Of a DNA stretch of 64,000 nt, positions 52,917 to 64,000 are shown piece after piece; position 1 is the first letter of the stretch, and each line of letters opens with the position of its first letter. The DNA is from Ectobius pallidus (lineage: Eukaryota > Arthropoda > Insecta > Blattodea > Ectobiidae): contig CAXKWD010000009.1 in the NCBI GenBank assembly GCA_964059195.1, positions 150,097,890-150,161,889 on the forward strand, written 5' to 3'. A model generated the notes under the pieces. The model had not been told where the DNA came from. It was given only the letters and a program-made list of their open reading frames with translations, and did not search any database. The position numbers and the translations under genes are program-made.

Positions 52917-53732
52917 TCCAAATATAAGAGGCTTTGTCCTGACTGACTGACAGAGAATCAACGTAGAGCCTAAATTATAACAGGTAGACACTCGGAATTT
53001 TGACAGTACCTTCGTTTCATAATGTAGGTGCTCACTAAGAAAGAATTTTGAAATTTTTTTATTTTAAATGCCAAAAATTAAATGTTTTTGAGAATACTTA
53101 ATCCCTTTTTACACAGGGTTATCAAAACAAAATCACAGAACATATTGTTGCCGGTGGTATCAGATGGGTTTGGAAATAATTGAAGTGGGACTTTGACAAT
53201 TTGGAAAACCTATCAATATAATTCATGTTATAAATAAATATTAAAGAATGAAATCCACGAAAGTAATGCAGTCACATAACTTTCTCTACCCTGGACACAG
53301 AGAAAACAATACGAGGTATGGTAATATGTATATTATTATATTGCAGGTTTTTGGGGAGAGAAGTATGAAAGTGATTTTGAATATCTTTTCAATTTCACCC
53401 CCGAAACGGTTGTAAGGTAACATGAGAGTGAGAAGCAAAATATTCCACAAAGACAATACAATTTTATGTTACCGGAATTTCTGTTTCTTCTTATTTGAAC
53501 TTCTACCAGGCTTGGTGGATAGAAGCGATGGGATGCAAATTTCTACATTCTCTATGAGTCATAAAAAGCTATATCAAGCGTTTTCTGAGCGAATAGTTTG
53601 AATGTGATAAGTTATTCTTCATTTCAAATTCTAAATACCTATATAACGACCTATAATTTGAAAATCAAAAGTCCTTCATACTTAATTTCGAATTACAAAA
53701 TACAAAACCCGGGCGACGCTGGGCCTTTTAAA

Positions 53733-53736
<4 letters not shown>
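52917..53736 (+). mobile_element. Non-autonomous Helitron, slightly 5'-truncated
   Basis: It starts near AAATATAAGAGGC and ends CCCGGGCGACGCTGGGCC TTTTAAACTAA before T. The body matches the copies at 31.7 and 54.1 kb. Confidence 0.75.

Positions 53737-53774
<38 letters not shown>
53737..53774 (+). repeat. (TA)n microsatellite
   Basis: About 19 TA units between the Helitron and a LINE tail; it may be the LINE 3' tail. Confidence 0.9.
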
Positions 53775-53775
<1 letters not shown>

Positions 53776-53780
<5 letters not shown>

Positions 53781-54113
53781 CCTGTTCGCCGTACATATAA
53801 TACAGACAGAATCATCAAAATAATAACAAATACAATACAATTAAAAACTAAAAAATTGATAGATAAAATAACGAATTCTTACATAAAAATGTCTTAAGTC
53901 TCAACTTATACAGACGAAGATTACTGATAGTAGAAATACTGTTTGGAAGTTTGTTTACTATCCTACTAATGAGGCAAACTGGAGATTTTGTGTACTTTGT
54001 AGTTGAGTAATGAGATATGTACACATGATATCTTTGTCTTGTTTCATAATTATGTAAATCCATATTAAGTCTAAAATTTTGTAGATTCTTGTGACAGTTA
54101 GAGTATCATGTAA
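53776..54113 (-). mobile_element. LINE C-terminal part, 3' of Helitron insertion
   Basis: The minus-strand reading MDLHNYETRQRYHVYI then ISRIVNKLPNSI is the usual HNYNTR and N-K-L-P end of non-LTR ORF2 proteins. Confidence 0.7.
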
Positions 54114-54944
54114 TCTCTATATATATAAAAGGCTTTGTCCTGACTGACTGAATGAATGACTGACTGATTGACTGAATGACAGGAATCAACGTACAGCCTA
54201 AACTATAACAGGTAGAGACTTGGAATTTTGACAGTACCTTCGTTTCATAATGTAGGTGCTCACTAAGAAAGGATTTTGAAAAATTCTGATTCTAAATGCC
54301 AAAAATTAAATGCTTTTGAAAATACTTAATCCCTTTTTACATAGAATTACGGTAACAATTCCAAATCACAGAATATATTGTTGCCAAATGGTATCAGGTG
54401 GGCTTGGAAAAAACAATTGAAATGCACTTTTGTCAAATAAGAGAAGTTATCAAAATAATTCATGTTATAAATAAATATTACAGAATGAAATTCACTAAAA
54501 TAATGGAATCACATAACTTTCTCTACCCTGGACATAGAGAAAACAAAACGAGGTATGGTAATGTGTATATTATTATATTATATCGCAGGTTTTTGGAGAG
54601 AAAAGTATGAAAGTGATAATGCTTTATGGTAACATAAGAGTGGGAAATTTCCCGCCTCGATATTACAATTTTATGTTACAGGAATTTCTGTTTCTTCTTA
54701 TTTAAACCTCTATCAGGCTTGCTGTGCACTGTACAAGCGATGGGATGCAACATTCTAGATCCTCTATGAGCCATAAAAAAACTATATCAAGCGTTTTCTG
54801 AGGGAATAGTTTGAGTGTAATAAGTCGTTCTTCCTATTTCAGATTATAAATATCTGTATAAGGACCTAGAATTTAAAAATCGAAAGTCCTCATAAGTTCA
54901 TTACAAATTAAAAAACCCGGGCGACGCCGGGTCTTTTAAGCTAG
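54114..54944 (+). mobile_element. Complete non-autonomous Helitron
   Basis: It starts TCTCTATATATAAAAGGC after A and ends CTAG before T. The 3' hairpin is perfect: ACCCGG-GCGACG-CCGGGT at 54915-54932, eight bases before CTAG. The 831-bp body shares TTGACAGTACCTTCGTTTCA with its relatives. It splits a LINE. Confidence 0.9.
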
Positions 54945-55136
54945 TTTAAAATACACACGTAAGGGATCTCTAGGTGTAAGATTGAATATTACTCTTAAAA
55001 TTCTTTTCTGAATTGTAAAAAACCCTCTGAATATTAGATGCACAAAAAATCGTATACTGCACAGGAAATTAAAACTGTAAACAAATGTTCGTATTATATA
55101 AGATATTTTATTGAAGCTGTCGTGTTGGAAGCGCAT
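54945..55136 (-). mobile_element. LINE part 5' of Helitron insertion
   Basis: Minus-strand reading RGFFTIQKRILRVIFNLTPR then DPLRVYFK is the post-RT QKRAIR motif. The frame resumes on the other side of the Helitron. Confidence 0.7.
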
Positions 55137-55139
55137 GAG

Positions 55140-56460
55140 TTGATGAGGTGCCTCCCACTGCTCATGAGTCCACTGCCATTAATAACTAGAGTAATTACAA
55201 TCCACACACATTCCACAAGGGTGCCAGCAATGCTAGCCTAGTCAGGTGGATGAAATATAACAGACACCTATCCACTACAGTGTTCAGGATTGATCTCTTC
55301 ATTTCTGGTATAAAAGGCTATAATATCTCTTTAGAGCATTTTGCATTGTTTTTCTTTTTAGTTTTTTTAATGTAAATTTCCTCACAAAACATCCATTAAT
55401 GCCATATTTTGACTTTCATGTCGTCTTATATTTCTTTCATACATTTTTTTCTCATTAGTACATACCAATACTATCGTGTTCGACCCCCAAATTCCAAGTT
55501 GTGTTTTTAACATAAATACACGTCCCCTGAATACAAAAATTCCCTTTAGGCAGGCCTACAGGCTGAGGTAGATTTCGAAGTGCTAAATCTCGCCTTATAT
55601 GAGAGCTATCGAAAAACCAGTTATTGGTTTGTATAGTACTCATTAAGACCTTTTGAACGATACCCCATAAGACATGGTTTCAAAAATTTCTAATTTCCAT
55701 CCCCCCACCAACTACCCTCACTCGTACCCCCGAATCGTTGGTGTCACTGTGAACTCCATAGGGAGTACTCTAATTTATTCAAACAAAGTTTCCCTCGATA
55801 CTTCAAAGGGGCCGAGATATTCATTTTTCAAAATTTCAACCCCCTCCCCCGACCCTCCCCTTGGGTCAATTTTGCTCATTAGCGAACTTGTCCGAACTAT
55901 TGGGACTAGAAATAACATAATAAAATTTGGTTCAAATATCTTCAAAATTACGTCCGCTAGCGTGTAAAGATATATATAATCTGTGGTTTCGTACTTAGGG
56001 AGGCATGAAACGCAAAGATATGAAAGAATTTTTCGAAAGTCATGACATGGTATCGATTGCAATAGCTACATTTTTCTTCGAAAACCACCTAAAAATACTA
56101 TTTCCAGAAACATGTCCGTGCGTGTGTCTATGAATAGCCTAGCTCCAGAACGAAAAATAGCGTAAAAAATTATATTTCACTTAGGTACGTTCTGGGGATG
56201 AGACACGAAGATTTTGAGACGACTGCCACTATGCATTAAGAAAATTTCATGTTTGCCAGTTTGATTAGGAAGTCGTCACATGGTAGGAAAGAAGTTAGGA
56301 TTTTAAGTGCTGTAAGAGAGATGAAGATGAATGATATTGCTCACGATTTCTTCACAGATTTGTTGTTCCAGTGCAGTGGTTCAACCTTCTGTTAACTAAA
56401 GAGCCATTTTCTTATGGTCCCCCAGCGGTAAAGGCAAATGCATCATGGTTATAAAAACTG
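55140..56460. other. Upstream or 5' intronic DNA, no gene seen
   Basis: Weak frames at 55674-55967 (+) and 55775-56062 (-) are mutual shadows without known similarity. CCCCTCCCCCGACCCTCCCC at 55840-55860 is a C-rich tract. Confidence 0.4.
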
Positions 56461-56885
56461 AATATATATATTTGTTCTTCACCCAAGACATTTATTACTA
56501 GGGACCGGATTCTTAGGTTTTTACCTATTTTTTTCCTTACTTCCAAAACAAAAAGCGTTCATACACTTTTTCGAATCATGTCCATGGGATTCACCCACAT
56601 TAATTCTGTGGCACCTAAAAATACCTAAATGAGAGATAAAAACCTAAATATACCTAAACGGGATATAAGACCTAAAATATCTAATTTAGGCTAATTTTTG
56701 TCTTTTTTGTTTGTCAGTTGAGAGATCGATATTTTGCTGAGAAACAATTTTTGTCGGGTTGAAATTAATACCACCAGCGTTTCGTTTAACCCATTGTTGT
56801 CTAGGATAAATGTACTGTCTAGGATAAATGTACTGTAACCAGAAATGTGAGGAAATCTTATTTTCACTGCTTCTTTTGATTGTTT

Positions 56886-57125
56886 ACGCCATTGGATGCG
56901 TGTTCTCAACGGAGAAACCTCCCGTGGTCTGCCTTGTCTTCTGAATCAGTTGAGGAATTTGATGTCGTACTGGCATGTTGTCATGGTAGCTCAATGGTAA
57001 GAGCATCGGCGCGTTAAGCCGAAGATCCGTGTTCAAATCCCGGTTATGACATAAAATTTTTCAAACTGATTCTTACTTGTATTAATATCCCAGACATGGA
57101 TTTAATGTCTATTTCCTTTCCCTCC
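56886..57125 (+). mobile_element. Solo tRNA-bearing unit
   Basis: A single copy of the unit seen as palindromes at 15.5 and 44.9 kb, from TACGCCATTGGATGCG to the tail TTTCCTTTCCCTCCA. A direct repeat of about 36 bp (ATATATATTTGTTCTTCACC...) brackets 56499-57124. Confidence 0.7.
56980..57050 (+). tRNA. tRNA-Asn-like sequence (GTT), repeat-borne
   Basis: As the 45157 copy, but with one extra base in the D loop (ATGGTAA). Confidence 0.4.
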
Positions 57126-57484
57126 ATATATATTTGTTCTTCACCCAAGACATTTATTACTCAACATTACTTTGCTCACGAAATTGTCATTTTTAAAATT
57201 CAAGATTTGTTTTGTTGAAGATTACTCAATAAATGTTGTTTTTTTTTTTTGCTGAGGAACTGGTTTCTCTGTGGGAGCCTGAGTGGTAGGCAACTCTCCA
57301 CGCATTACAGCGCTGCGGGACGTTTCATGGGGAACTCTCACTTTCCCCGGTTCAAGGACTGGACTTACTCATGAGTCAGTTGTGTTAACTTAGGTAATAT
57401 TTTTTACTGATACTCGGGAACTGACCCTGTATCGCATTTACTTACTTACTTAGGCTACTTACTTACTTACTCAATAGCAATAGA

Positions 57485-57770
57485 CAATTCCTCAGCAAGC
57501 TAAAGGAATATTATCTACTTTATGGAAGCCGGAGGTTCATTGCCGCGCTTACCTGAGCCCGCCATTCAACCCTATTCTGTGCTAAATCCATCCAACCATC
57601 CCTCGCAAATCCTACTTTTTATAAATCTATCCTAAAATTGTCCTCCCGCCTACGTCTAGGTCTTCCAGGTGGTCTTTTCCCTTCGGGTCTCCTAGTCAAT
57701 ACTTTTGAGATATGTCTTTCCTCCCCCATTTCATCCTCCGTGATTTAATTACCCTTACTATATCCGGTGA
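57485..57770 (-). mobile_element. LINE C-terminal fragment
   Basis: The minus strand encodes the same GRPRRRREDN-type tail as 8960-9178 (MGEERHISK; EGKRPPGRP; RMV-LDLAQNRVEWRAQ-like), with stops. Confidence 0.7.
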
Positions 57771-57795
57771 CGAAGCTCGTCGTAATAATATCTAG

Positions 57796-58834
57796 TATTA
57801 TTAAGTGCCAGTATGGTACTTTATGAGATTGTGTGGGGGACAAAAAAATGTCTGTCCGTCTGTCTGTCTGTCCGTCCGTCTGTCCGTGCGTCTGTACGCA
57901 CCATAACTCAAGTACGCTTTTTCGGATTTTCATGAAACTTGGTATAAACATTCATAATGTCGATGAGAAGAACCCTATTGATATTGAACCAAATCGGTTC
58001 ACCGGTACCGGAGTAATGCCCAATTTAGTGCCTATTTTAATAGATGAGATTTTCTATGAGAAAGGCGCCATCACTCAAATACGCTGTAACGGATTTTCAT
58101 GAAACTTGGTATACCCATTTATGACGTCTATGAGAAGTGCCCTATTGAATTTGAACCTAATTTGTTGACCGGTACCGGAGTAAAACCCAATTTAGTGTAT
58201 ATTTTAAAGACGCGGTAACTCAAATACGCTTTACCGGATTTTTATGAAACTTGGTATACACATTTACAATGTCCATGGGAAGATAATGGATAAAATCGGT
58301 TGATCTGTTTCGGAGTAATGCTCAATTTAGTGCCTATTTTATGGCAATATACGTATTCGAAAGAATTTATAAAAAAAATGAAAATCAGTTATCTTGACAA
58401 CATAGCCTATTGTTTTACTGTGATCTTATAAGGCCTTGGAAATTAAAATACAGGTAGCTATGACAAAAAATACTATTGTTTTACATGCGCTTATCCAACT
58501 AGACCGTTAAAATGACCCAGGTGGCCGAGATGGTAGACCTTTCTTCTTCCGTAAGCCCTGCTTAATGAATAAATCTGGAGCTTAACTTGGAAATCAATTT
58601 AAAAAAAAAAAACATATTCTGCATATCATAATTGCAGTCATAACTGATTAAACAAAAACATACCGGCACTTTTTTACATCAGTTTACCTGATTTTATTAA
58701 TATTTTATTTATTACTATGTGAGGTTTATAATGCTTCACCACACATATATCCATGGGCGTCCGCAGAAATTTTGTCAAGGGGGCCAATGAACAAATTATT
58801 GCCACCACCACCATCACTATGCTACTACGACCAC

Positions 58835-58876
<42 letters not shown>

Positions 58877-58904
58877 GCTATTTTATTATTATTCACATTA
58901 TTGC

Positions 58905-58937
<33 letters not shown>

Positions 58938-60331
58938 ATCAACATCCTTTGTTTACTGTAGCTGGACTATGGCCATGGTTACAAAGAAAACATCTGGTGT
59001 ACACACTCACATGACTTTTCATACACCTTACCATTTCATACGTACTATTCATATCAAATATAAAATGCTACATTGTCTTCCCTTATCTTCATTATAACAA
59101 AATGTTTGGGTATAAATGGTTTCAAGTTTAGGGGAAGTAATTATTCCTACAAGCTAATATCTAGTCAGCTCGTTTTCATCAAAACAACGCCAACATAAAA
59201 CAATATTTGGAGACTTAAACCTCATTTCACATTAGTTGCTTATAGTCATTTAATTTAAAGGTTTATGTGTAAACAATTTCAGGGAGGGTCTGTGGCCCTA
59301 CCCTGCCCCCCCCCTTCCGAACGGCCATGCATATAAATAATTATACATTATTTTCATAACTCATATGCAGCTTATATGCACCCTATCGCTGTGTTCAATG
59401 ATTGTTTTTGATCAAAGAAGCTACAGCTATGTTTCATTGCTAGTGAATTTACACAAAAACAAGTGCACGTAGGTGCAATAACACGATACAAATAAAATCA
59501 GGTAAACTGATGTAACAAAGTGCCAGTATGTTTTTTTTTAATCAGTGATGACTGCAATTATGATATGCAGAATGTGTGTTTTTTTTTAAATTGATTTCCA
59601 AGTTAAGCTCCAGATTTATTCATTAAGCAGGGCTTACGGAAGAAGAAAGGTCTACCATCTCGGCCACCTGGGTCATTTTAACGGTCTAGTTGGATAAGCG
59701 CATGTAAAACAATAGTGTTTTTTGTCATAGCTACCTGTATTTTAATTTCCAAGGCCTTATAAGATCACAGTAAAACAATAGGCTATCTTGTCAAGATAAC
59801 TGATTTTCATTTTTTTTATAAATTCTTTCGAATACGTATATTGCCATAAAATAGACACTAAATTGAGCATTACTCCGAAACAGATCAACCGATTTTATCC
59901 ATTATGAATAGACGTCTTCCCATGGACATTGTAAATGTGTATACCAAGTTTCATAAAAATCCGGTAAAGCGTATTTGAGTTACCGCGTCTTTAAAATATA
60001 CACTAAATTGGGTTTTACTCCGGTACCGGTCAACAGATTAGGTTCAAATTCAATAGGGCACTTCTCATGGACGTCATAAATGGGTATACCAAGTTTCATG
60101 GAAATCCGATACAGCGTGGCACTAAATTGGGCATTACTCCGGTACCGGTGAACCGATTTGGTTCAATATCAATAGGGTTCTTCCCATCGACATTATGAAT
60201 GTTTATACCAAGTTTCATGAAAATCCGAAAAAGCGTACTTGAGTTATGGTGCGTACAGACACACGGACAGACGGACAGACATTTTTTCGTCCCCCACACA
60301 ATCTCATAAAGTACCATACTGGCACTTAATA
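57796..60331. mobile_element. Large foldback element, arms about 0.85-0.9 kb
   Basis: Left arm 57796-58699 and right arm 59490-60331 are complements over most of their length. They run from TATTAAGTGCCAGTATGG outside to ATCAGTTTACCTGATTTTAT inside. A CTGT/CCGT minisatellite (57850-57892) lies near the outer end. Inside each arm are diverged repeats with ATACGCTTTNCCGGATTTT. The 790-bp loop has a (TTA)n tract at 58838-58935. No transposase is seen. Confidence 0.8.
58838..58935 (+). repeat. (TTA)n microsatellite
   Basis: Two TTA blocks broken by a short TTGCTATTTTATT interval. Confidence 0.95.
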
Positions 60332-60334
60332 AAT

Positions 60335-61127
60335 TGATAAAATTACGACGGTACACGTATTGCGAATGGTTGAACTTCCGTGTATTGTTTTATCCATTTA
60401 TTTTTCAATAGTAAAACATTTTTAACCTGGATTTTTGTAATTAGAAATTATATAATATTACAATATAAGTAAATATAATAAATTGATTGGCCACGTATCA
60501 TGACGCTAGGTGTGTTTATGTCAGTCACTTGATCCTCTGCATGGCAATGAATGTAAAAGTAGGTTTGTGATTCTCATTTAACCTGAATTCTGTGTAATTT
60601 CGTAATTACGGCCATTTATGGAATCTGTGCCAGCTTACTATATATATTATATGGTCACGTGTCATTTCCCATTACCATCGCTATTACTGCAGTGTGTTAT
60701 TTCATAGGCAAACAAACCTGCTATAAACAGTTGTATACAGTTGGTGCCATTTTAAGAAGACCTCGTTCCAAACCATCGTCTATCTACAAAAGAATATAAT
60801 AACATTGTTCCTTAATCCGAAAATCTGCACCGACAAAGAACAGGTGCTCTTGTATTCGCGTGATTTCCCCAGTGTTGCCGCTGTCATTCACTTTTCAAGT
60901 GAAGTAAACGTGCTGTAGGTATTTGGCAACATTGTACTCAACTGCAGACAAGTGTAAATACGCCTAATTACCTTTCTATTCACTGATTTACAGGTCGAAA
61001 AGGATTAGGGTGGCAGCAGGTAGGGGAAGTTCTTGGGGGAAAAGTCTTTAAAAAGTGGCACCCAGAATAGGCCTACAGGATAATTCATGGAGCAGACACC
61101 AAGTAGAGCGCTGATTTCGTTACTTAA
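60335..61127. other. Upstream or 5' intronic DNA, no gene seen
   Basis: No repeat or coding signal recognised. Confidence 0.35.
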
Positions 61128-61131
61128 TTTA

Positions 61132-62635
61132 CAGCCATTTCATAAAATATGGGAATTTTTCCCTCAAAGAGAGAAGTTATAAAATTATTGTAATTGGGTG
61201 GTGAAATAGTATATTGCGACACAAGGGCGGAAAGGCACGTTTACGGGTCGAGGAAACAGATTGAAAACCCGAGGCGCAGCCGAGGGTTTTTAAGTTTTCG
61301 AGACCCGTAAATGCCTTTACGGTCCGTGTGTTGCATGCTATTTTTTGCACGACGGTTACTTATATCAATTTAATCATATTAATTGTGATATTACCTGAAA
61401 ATATTATGTAAATACAGACTTGAAGAATGGTGCTTATTTTAGAAAGGGATTCGCATTTGTTATTGTTTATGGCAACCGAAAATTTATAAAGCGGGGAGGC
61501 CTTGGTCATTTCTGCTCGCAAATAAGCATTTGCGGGCGGTAAAGTAACTTTCCGCCCGTCGCCCCTAGCAACAATTCACTTTCCGCCCGTCGCCCCTAGC
61601 AACAAGATTGCGTGTGGTAATGTCAAGTTACGAGCCATGTAAACAACTTTCGTAAGAAACACTTACTAGCTAAGGAGTGCAAAAAATAAGTTTAAAACTT
61701 CAAATTCTCTTAATATTAAGGAGTTAGGTGTATCTGAAGTGGTTTCATGTGTAAAATCTGTTCATTTACTTCTTTATTGTGTAGTACTTACTTTTTTTTG
61801 CCATTTTTAGCATGATTTTAACACTCTTTAATACCAAGTAGTCAAGAGTAATCAGCTATGCCCATTTTCATTTGAGAAAATATACATCTTAAGGTATAAT
61901 TCCGGGGTGCGCGGGCAAAGAGAGTTAAGTCCACTTTCTTTTTACTGAGAATTAGAGTGACTTAACACACTATACCAGCCCAACATAGCTTTAGAGATGG
62001 ATAAACCCATGAGGCACACATCCATAACTACCGTACAATTTTGAATATGACTTACTGGACTTAACACAAATGTAGAGAATATTTTTTATCTATAACTCTA
62101 TGGACATATCTCAATTTTTTAGGATGGCGGACTTAACTCTCTTTGCCCGCATACCCCGGAATTTGGTGTAAGATTAACTTAAAAAATATGTGTCGTTAAT
62201 TACTATGTAAAATAACAAACAAGGGAATTTCTGTCCCATCCCTAATGGTGATAGTTTTGTTAAATTATTATTGATGAGTTAAATAAATGTTCTGACAACC
62301 TGGAAACAGTTTATAATTTGTATTTAATCCCTCATATCTTCATTACTAAAAACATTAAGACCCTAACAGTAATAGCAGAACAGAAAATGAACTTTTGTTT
62401 TGCATCATTAAAATCAGTGTCCAAATTATGTCCCACCCGTAATAGATTTTGAAAAACGAATTTAAAATATTTAAAATATTTAAAATAATGCTTTGCATGT
62501 AGCGTGGAGGAGAAGGCATTGTAAATTTTACAGAATGTGAAGAACCAATTCTAGTTTATTATTTATGATATTTAATAAACAAAAATAGTTTTTATAATTT
62601 GCTAGAATGTCCCACCCGTAATTATGAAATGGCTG
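61132..62635. mobile_element. TIR element (CAGCCATTTCATAA), copy 2
   Basis: Same 14-bp ends as copy 1, flanked by TTTA at 61128-61131 and 62636-62639. It contains its own insertions: a GC-rich segment (about 61170-61690) with a hairpin CGGGTCGAG...CTCGAGACCCG-like region, and a MITE (61902-62159). At about 62575 it keeps the site that carries the tRNA palindrome in copy 1. Confidence 0.8.
61902..62159. mobile_element. MITE with CCGGGGT ends, 4-bp TSD
   Basis: Inverted CCGGGGTGCGCGGGCAAAGA and TCTTTGCCCGCATACCCCGG-type ends are flanked by AATT at 61898-61901 and 62160-62163. The paralogous sequence at 44480 lacks it, which confirms the borders. Confidence 0.8.
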
Positions 62636-63223
62636 TTTACTGACTTCCGTTGAATTGTAACCATAGCTACTTTACACTCGCATACTAAAGAAATTATTAA
62701 TCAGACCGGTTTAACATCATGGATCAGCAACCAAGAAAACAATATTGGTGATTGGGAATGATACTGATCTGATACCAGCTACCATCCATAGGACTAAGCT
62801 ACTGGCTTGCAGTAACAATTCAGCCTCCAAATATCGTTATAAAAGGGTATTTCTGAAATAGCTTCATCGTTATAGTGGGTTACATTTAACATTACTAAGA
62901 TAGGAAATCCACCAAGACCAAACAAAAATACCCAACTGTGCTCCATGGTATAAGAAGTGGCACATGCGCACAAGAGATTACAGGAATGATGCTGCAAGGC
63001 TAGACACGAGTTTGATTCCCAGAAACCGCAACTTGAAGGTTACACAGCTCACGTATACAACACGGGACCCAAAACTGAACCTTGGGGAATTCGAGATGTG
63101 AAATACAACCCTATATCCTTATCTTTGTCTTGTCTGGGTCCAGCTTCATTCCACATATCGGTATCCATAAATAAAATATAACACAAATACTTATACACAT
63201 TAAAAACAAAGCTGCTTAAGTAC

Positions 63224-63319
63224 CTTCTTTATGAAGCCAACTCGTCTAAGTTGGAGCCCTGACGTGTCATTTTGCTCGGCATCTAGTTCGTTTCTTTTGA
63301 GGAGTTCTCTCGCCGTCAT
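63224..63319 (-). CDS. Candidate short coding exon, unidentified
   Basis: The minus strand carries ATG and 31 further codons (MTARELLKRNELDAEQ, then NDTSGLQLRRVGFIKK) up to AAG|GTACTT, a possible donor in phase 0. The charged, non-repetitive composition looks like real protein. No acceptor precedes it in frame, so it would be a first coding exon. Phase 0 is compatible with NKCC exon a at 51449, but I see no similarity to known NKCC N-termini. A hAT-like insertion begins 11 bp upstream. It may instead be an exon of another gene or a relic. Confidence 0.3.
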
Positions 63320-63329
63320 ACAATATTAC

Positions 63330-63927
63330 TAGGGTTTGGATGTTTATGACCTAAAAAAGTGGAATATATGATTGACAAAATTACCTTAAAAATGACCAAA
63401 TAGGACCGAAAAATCGTAAATATGACCTCATATAGAAACGTATTTTCAAAAAATAAAAATTACAATTTAAAACGTTTAAATACAAATGCTTACGTCGCAT
63501 GAATTCAGTCAGTTTCTAATAATTTTGGTGATTTACTTGTAATGAACTTCTAATTTTAAAGAATTTTCGCCTGTTTGCTCGCTTCATCAGCTCCAAATAC
63601 TCGTAATATTTTGCAGAACTTGCGTGTCCCTATAAAATACGAATATTAGCATTAATTTTAAAATTGAAGATCCTATTAATTTGGCTAAACATTAAATTAA
63701 TGAAATAAATTTCAAATTCAACTCGACCATGTAGTACATACACTGTATAGTTGTGCTCTTTTACCGAATGTATGACTGAAATATGACATTATATTTAAAA
63801 TATGACTGAAATATGACCAAGACCATGAAACTAACCAAAATATGACTTTATATGCAAAATAAAACGGTTCAATTAGGATAAAAAGCGTGCAATTCGAGTT
63901 TAATTTGTGCTTGCGGTGAGAACCCTA
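63330..63927. mobile_element. hAT-like element
   Basis: Ends TAGGGTTTGGATG and GAGAACCCTA are inverted at their outermost 7-8 bases. The flanks AATATTAC (63322-63329) and AATATGAC (63928-63935) match at 7 of 8. Interior ATATGACC repeats are typical of the other hAT copies here. Confidence 0.65.
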
Positions 63928-64000
63928 AATATGACCTAATTTCCCATCACCCCCGCATTTTTAGAGTTCCAGATAAAGTAACTTCATTCCATGGCCCACT

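Noticed and set aside
58753..59014. Frames rich in Tyr or Ile
   Set aside because: They are translations of a (TTA)n tract in the foldback loop.
62794..62997. 67-codon minus-strand frame with a hydrophobic stretch
   Set aside because: No recognisable family, no splice sites, and it is within the length expected by chance.

Overview
The window looks like a piece of a large, transposon-packed insect genome. It has long introns full of Helitron, mariner/Tc1, hAT, LINE and tRNA-derived SINE copies, and a short interstitial TTAGG array. A polyneopteran such as a cockroach or stick insect is my guess; nothing in the window fixes the species. Two real protein-coding genes can be assembled, both on the minus strand.

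(1) From 51449 down to 20250 lie 18 coding exons of a Na-K-Cl cotransporter (SLC12A1/2 type, NKCC). Every junction has GT/AG ends (donor = plus-strand AC, acceptor = plus-strand CT), and the phases join to one open frame of 973 codons plus a stop. The transporter core and the whole cytoplasmic C-terminal domain are present. Only the cytoplasmic N-terminus, upstream of transmembrane helix 1, is missing. (2) From about 7069 downwards is the 5' end of ribosomal protein S6 (RpS6): a TOP-like start, a coding exon 1 holding only ATG AAG (7012-7007), and coding exon 2 (6781-6577). The remaining RpS6 exons were not found and should lie beyond base 1.

Region by region: 1-6.5 kb is RpS6 intron 2, with a degenerate transposon ORF (1249-2395) among copies of a 13-bp ATTCCGTCAC-type motif, plus TIR and tRNA-like repeats. 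7.1-20.2 kb is the interval between the genes, holding LINE tails, SINEs, palindromic elements and hAT/Tc1 MITEs. 20.2-51.4 kb is NKCC; its introns hold most of the mobile DNA. 51.4-64 kb is upstream or 5' intronic sequence with a mariner palindrome, two Helitrons (one cutting a LINE), a 2.5-kb foldback element and a nested TIR element.

The most unusual signal is a set of palindromic (inverted-dimer) insertions at 9.4, 11.5, 21.9, 28.1 and 33.4 kb, with a related inverted pair at 37.6 kb. The first five are bracketed by 10-13 bp direct repeats that I read as target-site duplications. Most carry a hammerhead-ribozyme-like core, CTGANGA-hairpin-GAAA, usually once per arm and in opposite orientations. 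This architecture would fit Penelope-like retroelement termini, which are known to carry hammerhead motifs, but no reverse transcriptase of that class is visible. A second palindromic family, at 15.5 and 44.9 kb, carries a cloverleaf-forming tRNA-Asn-like unit and is flanked by 13- and 12-bp duplications. The 44.9-kb insertion sits inside a TIR transposon whose second copy at 61.1-62.6 kb preserves the unoccupied site.
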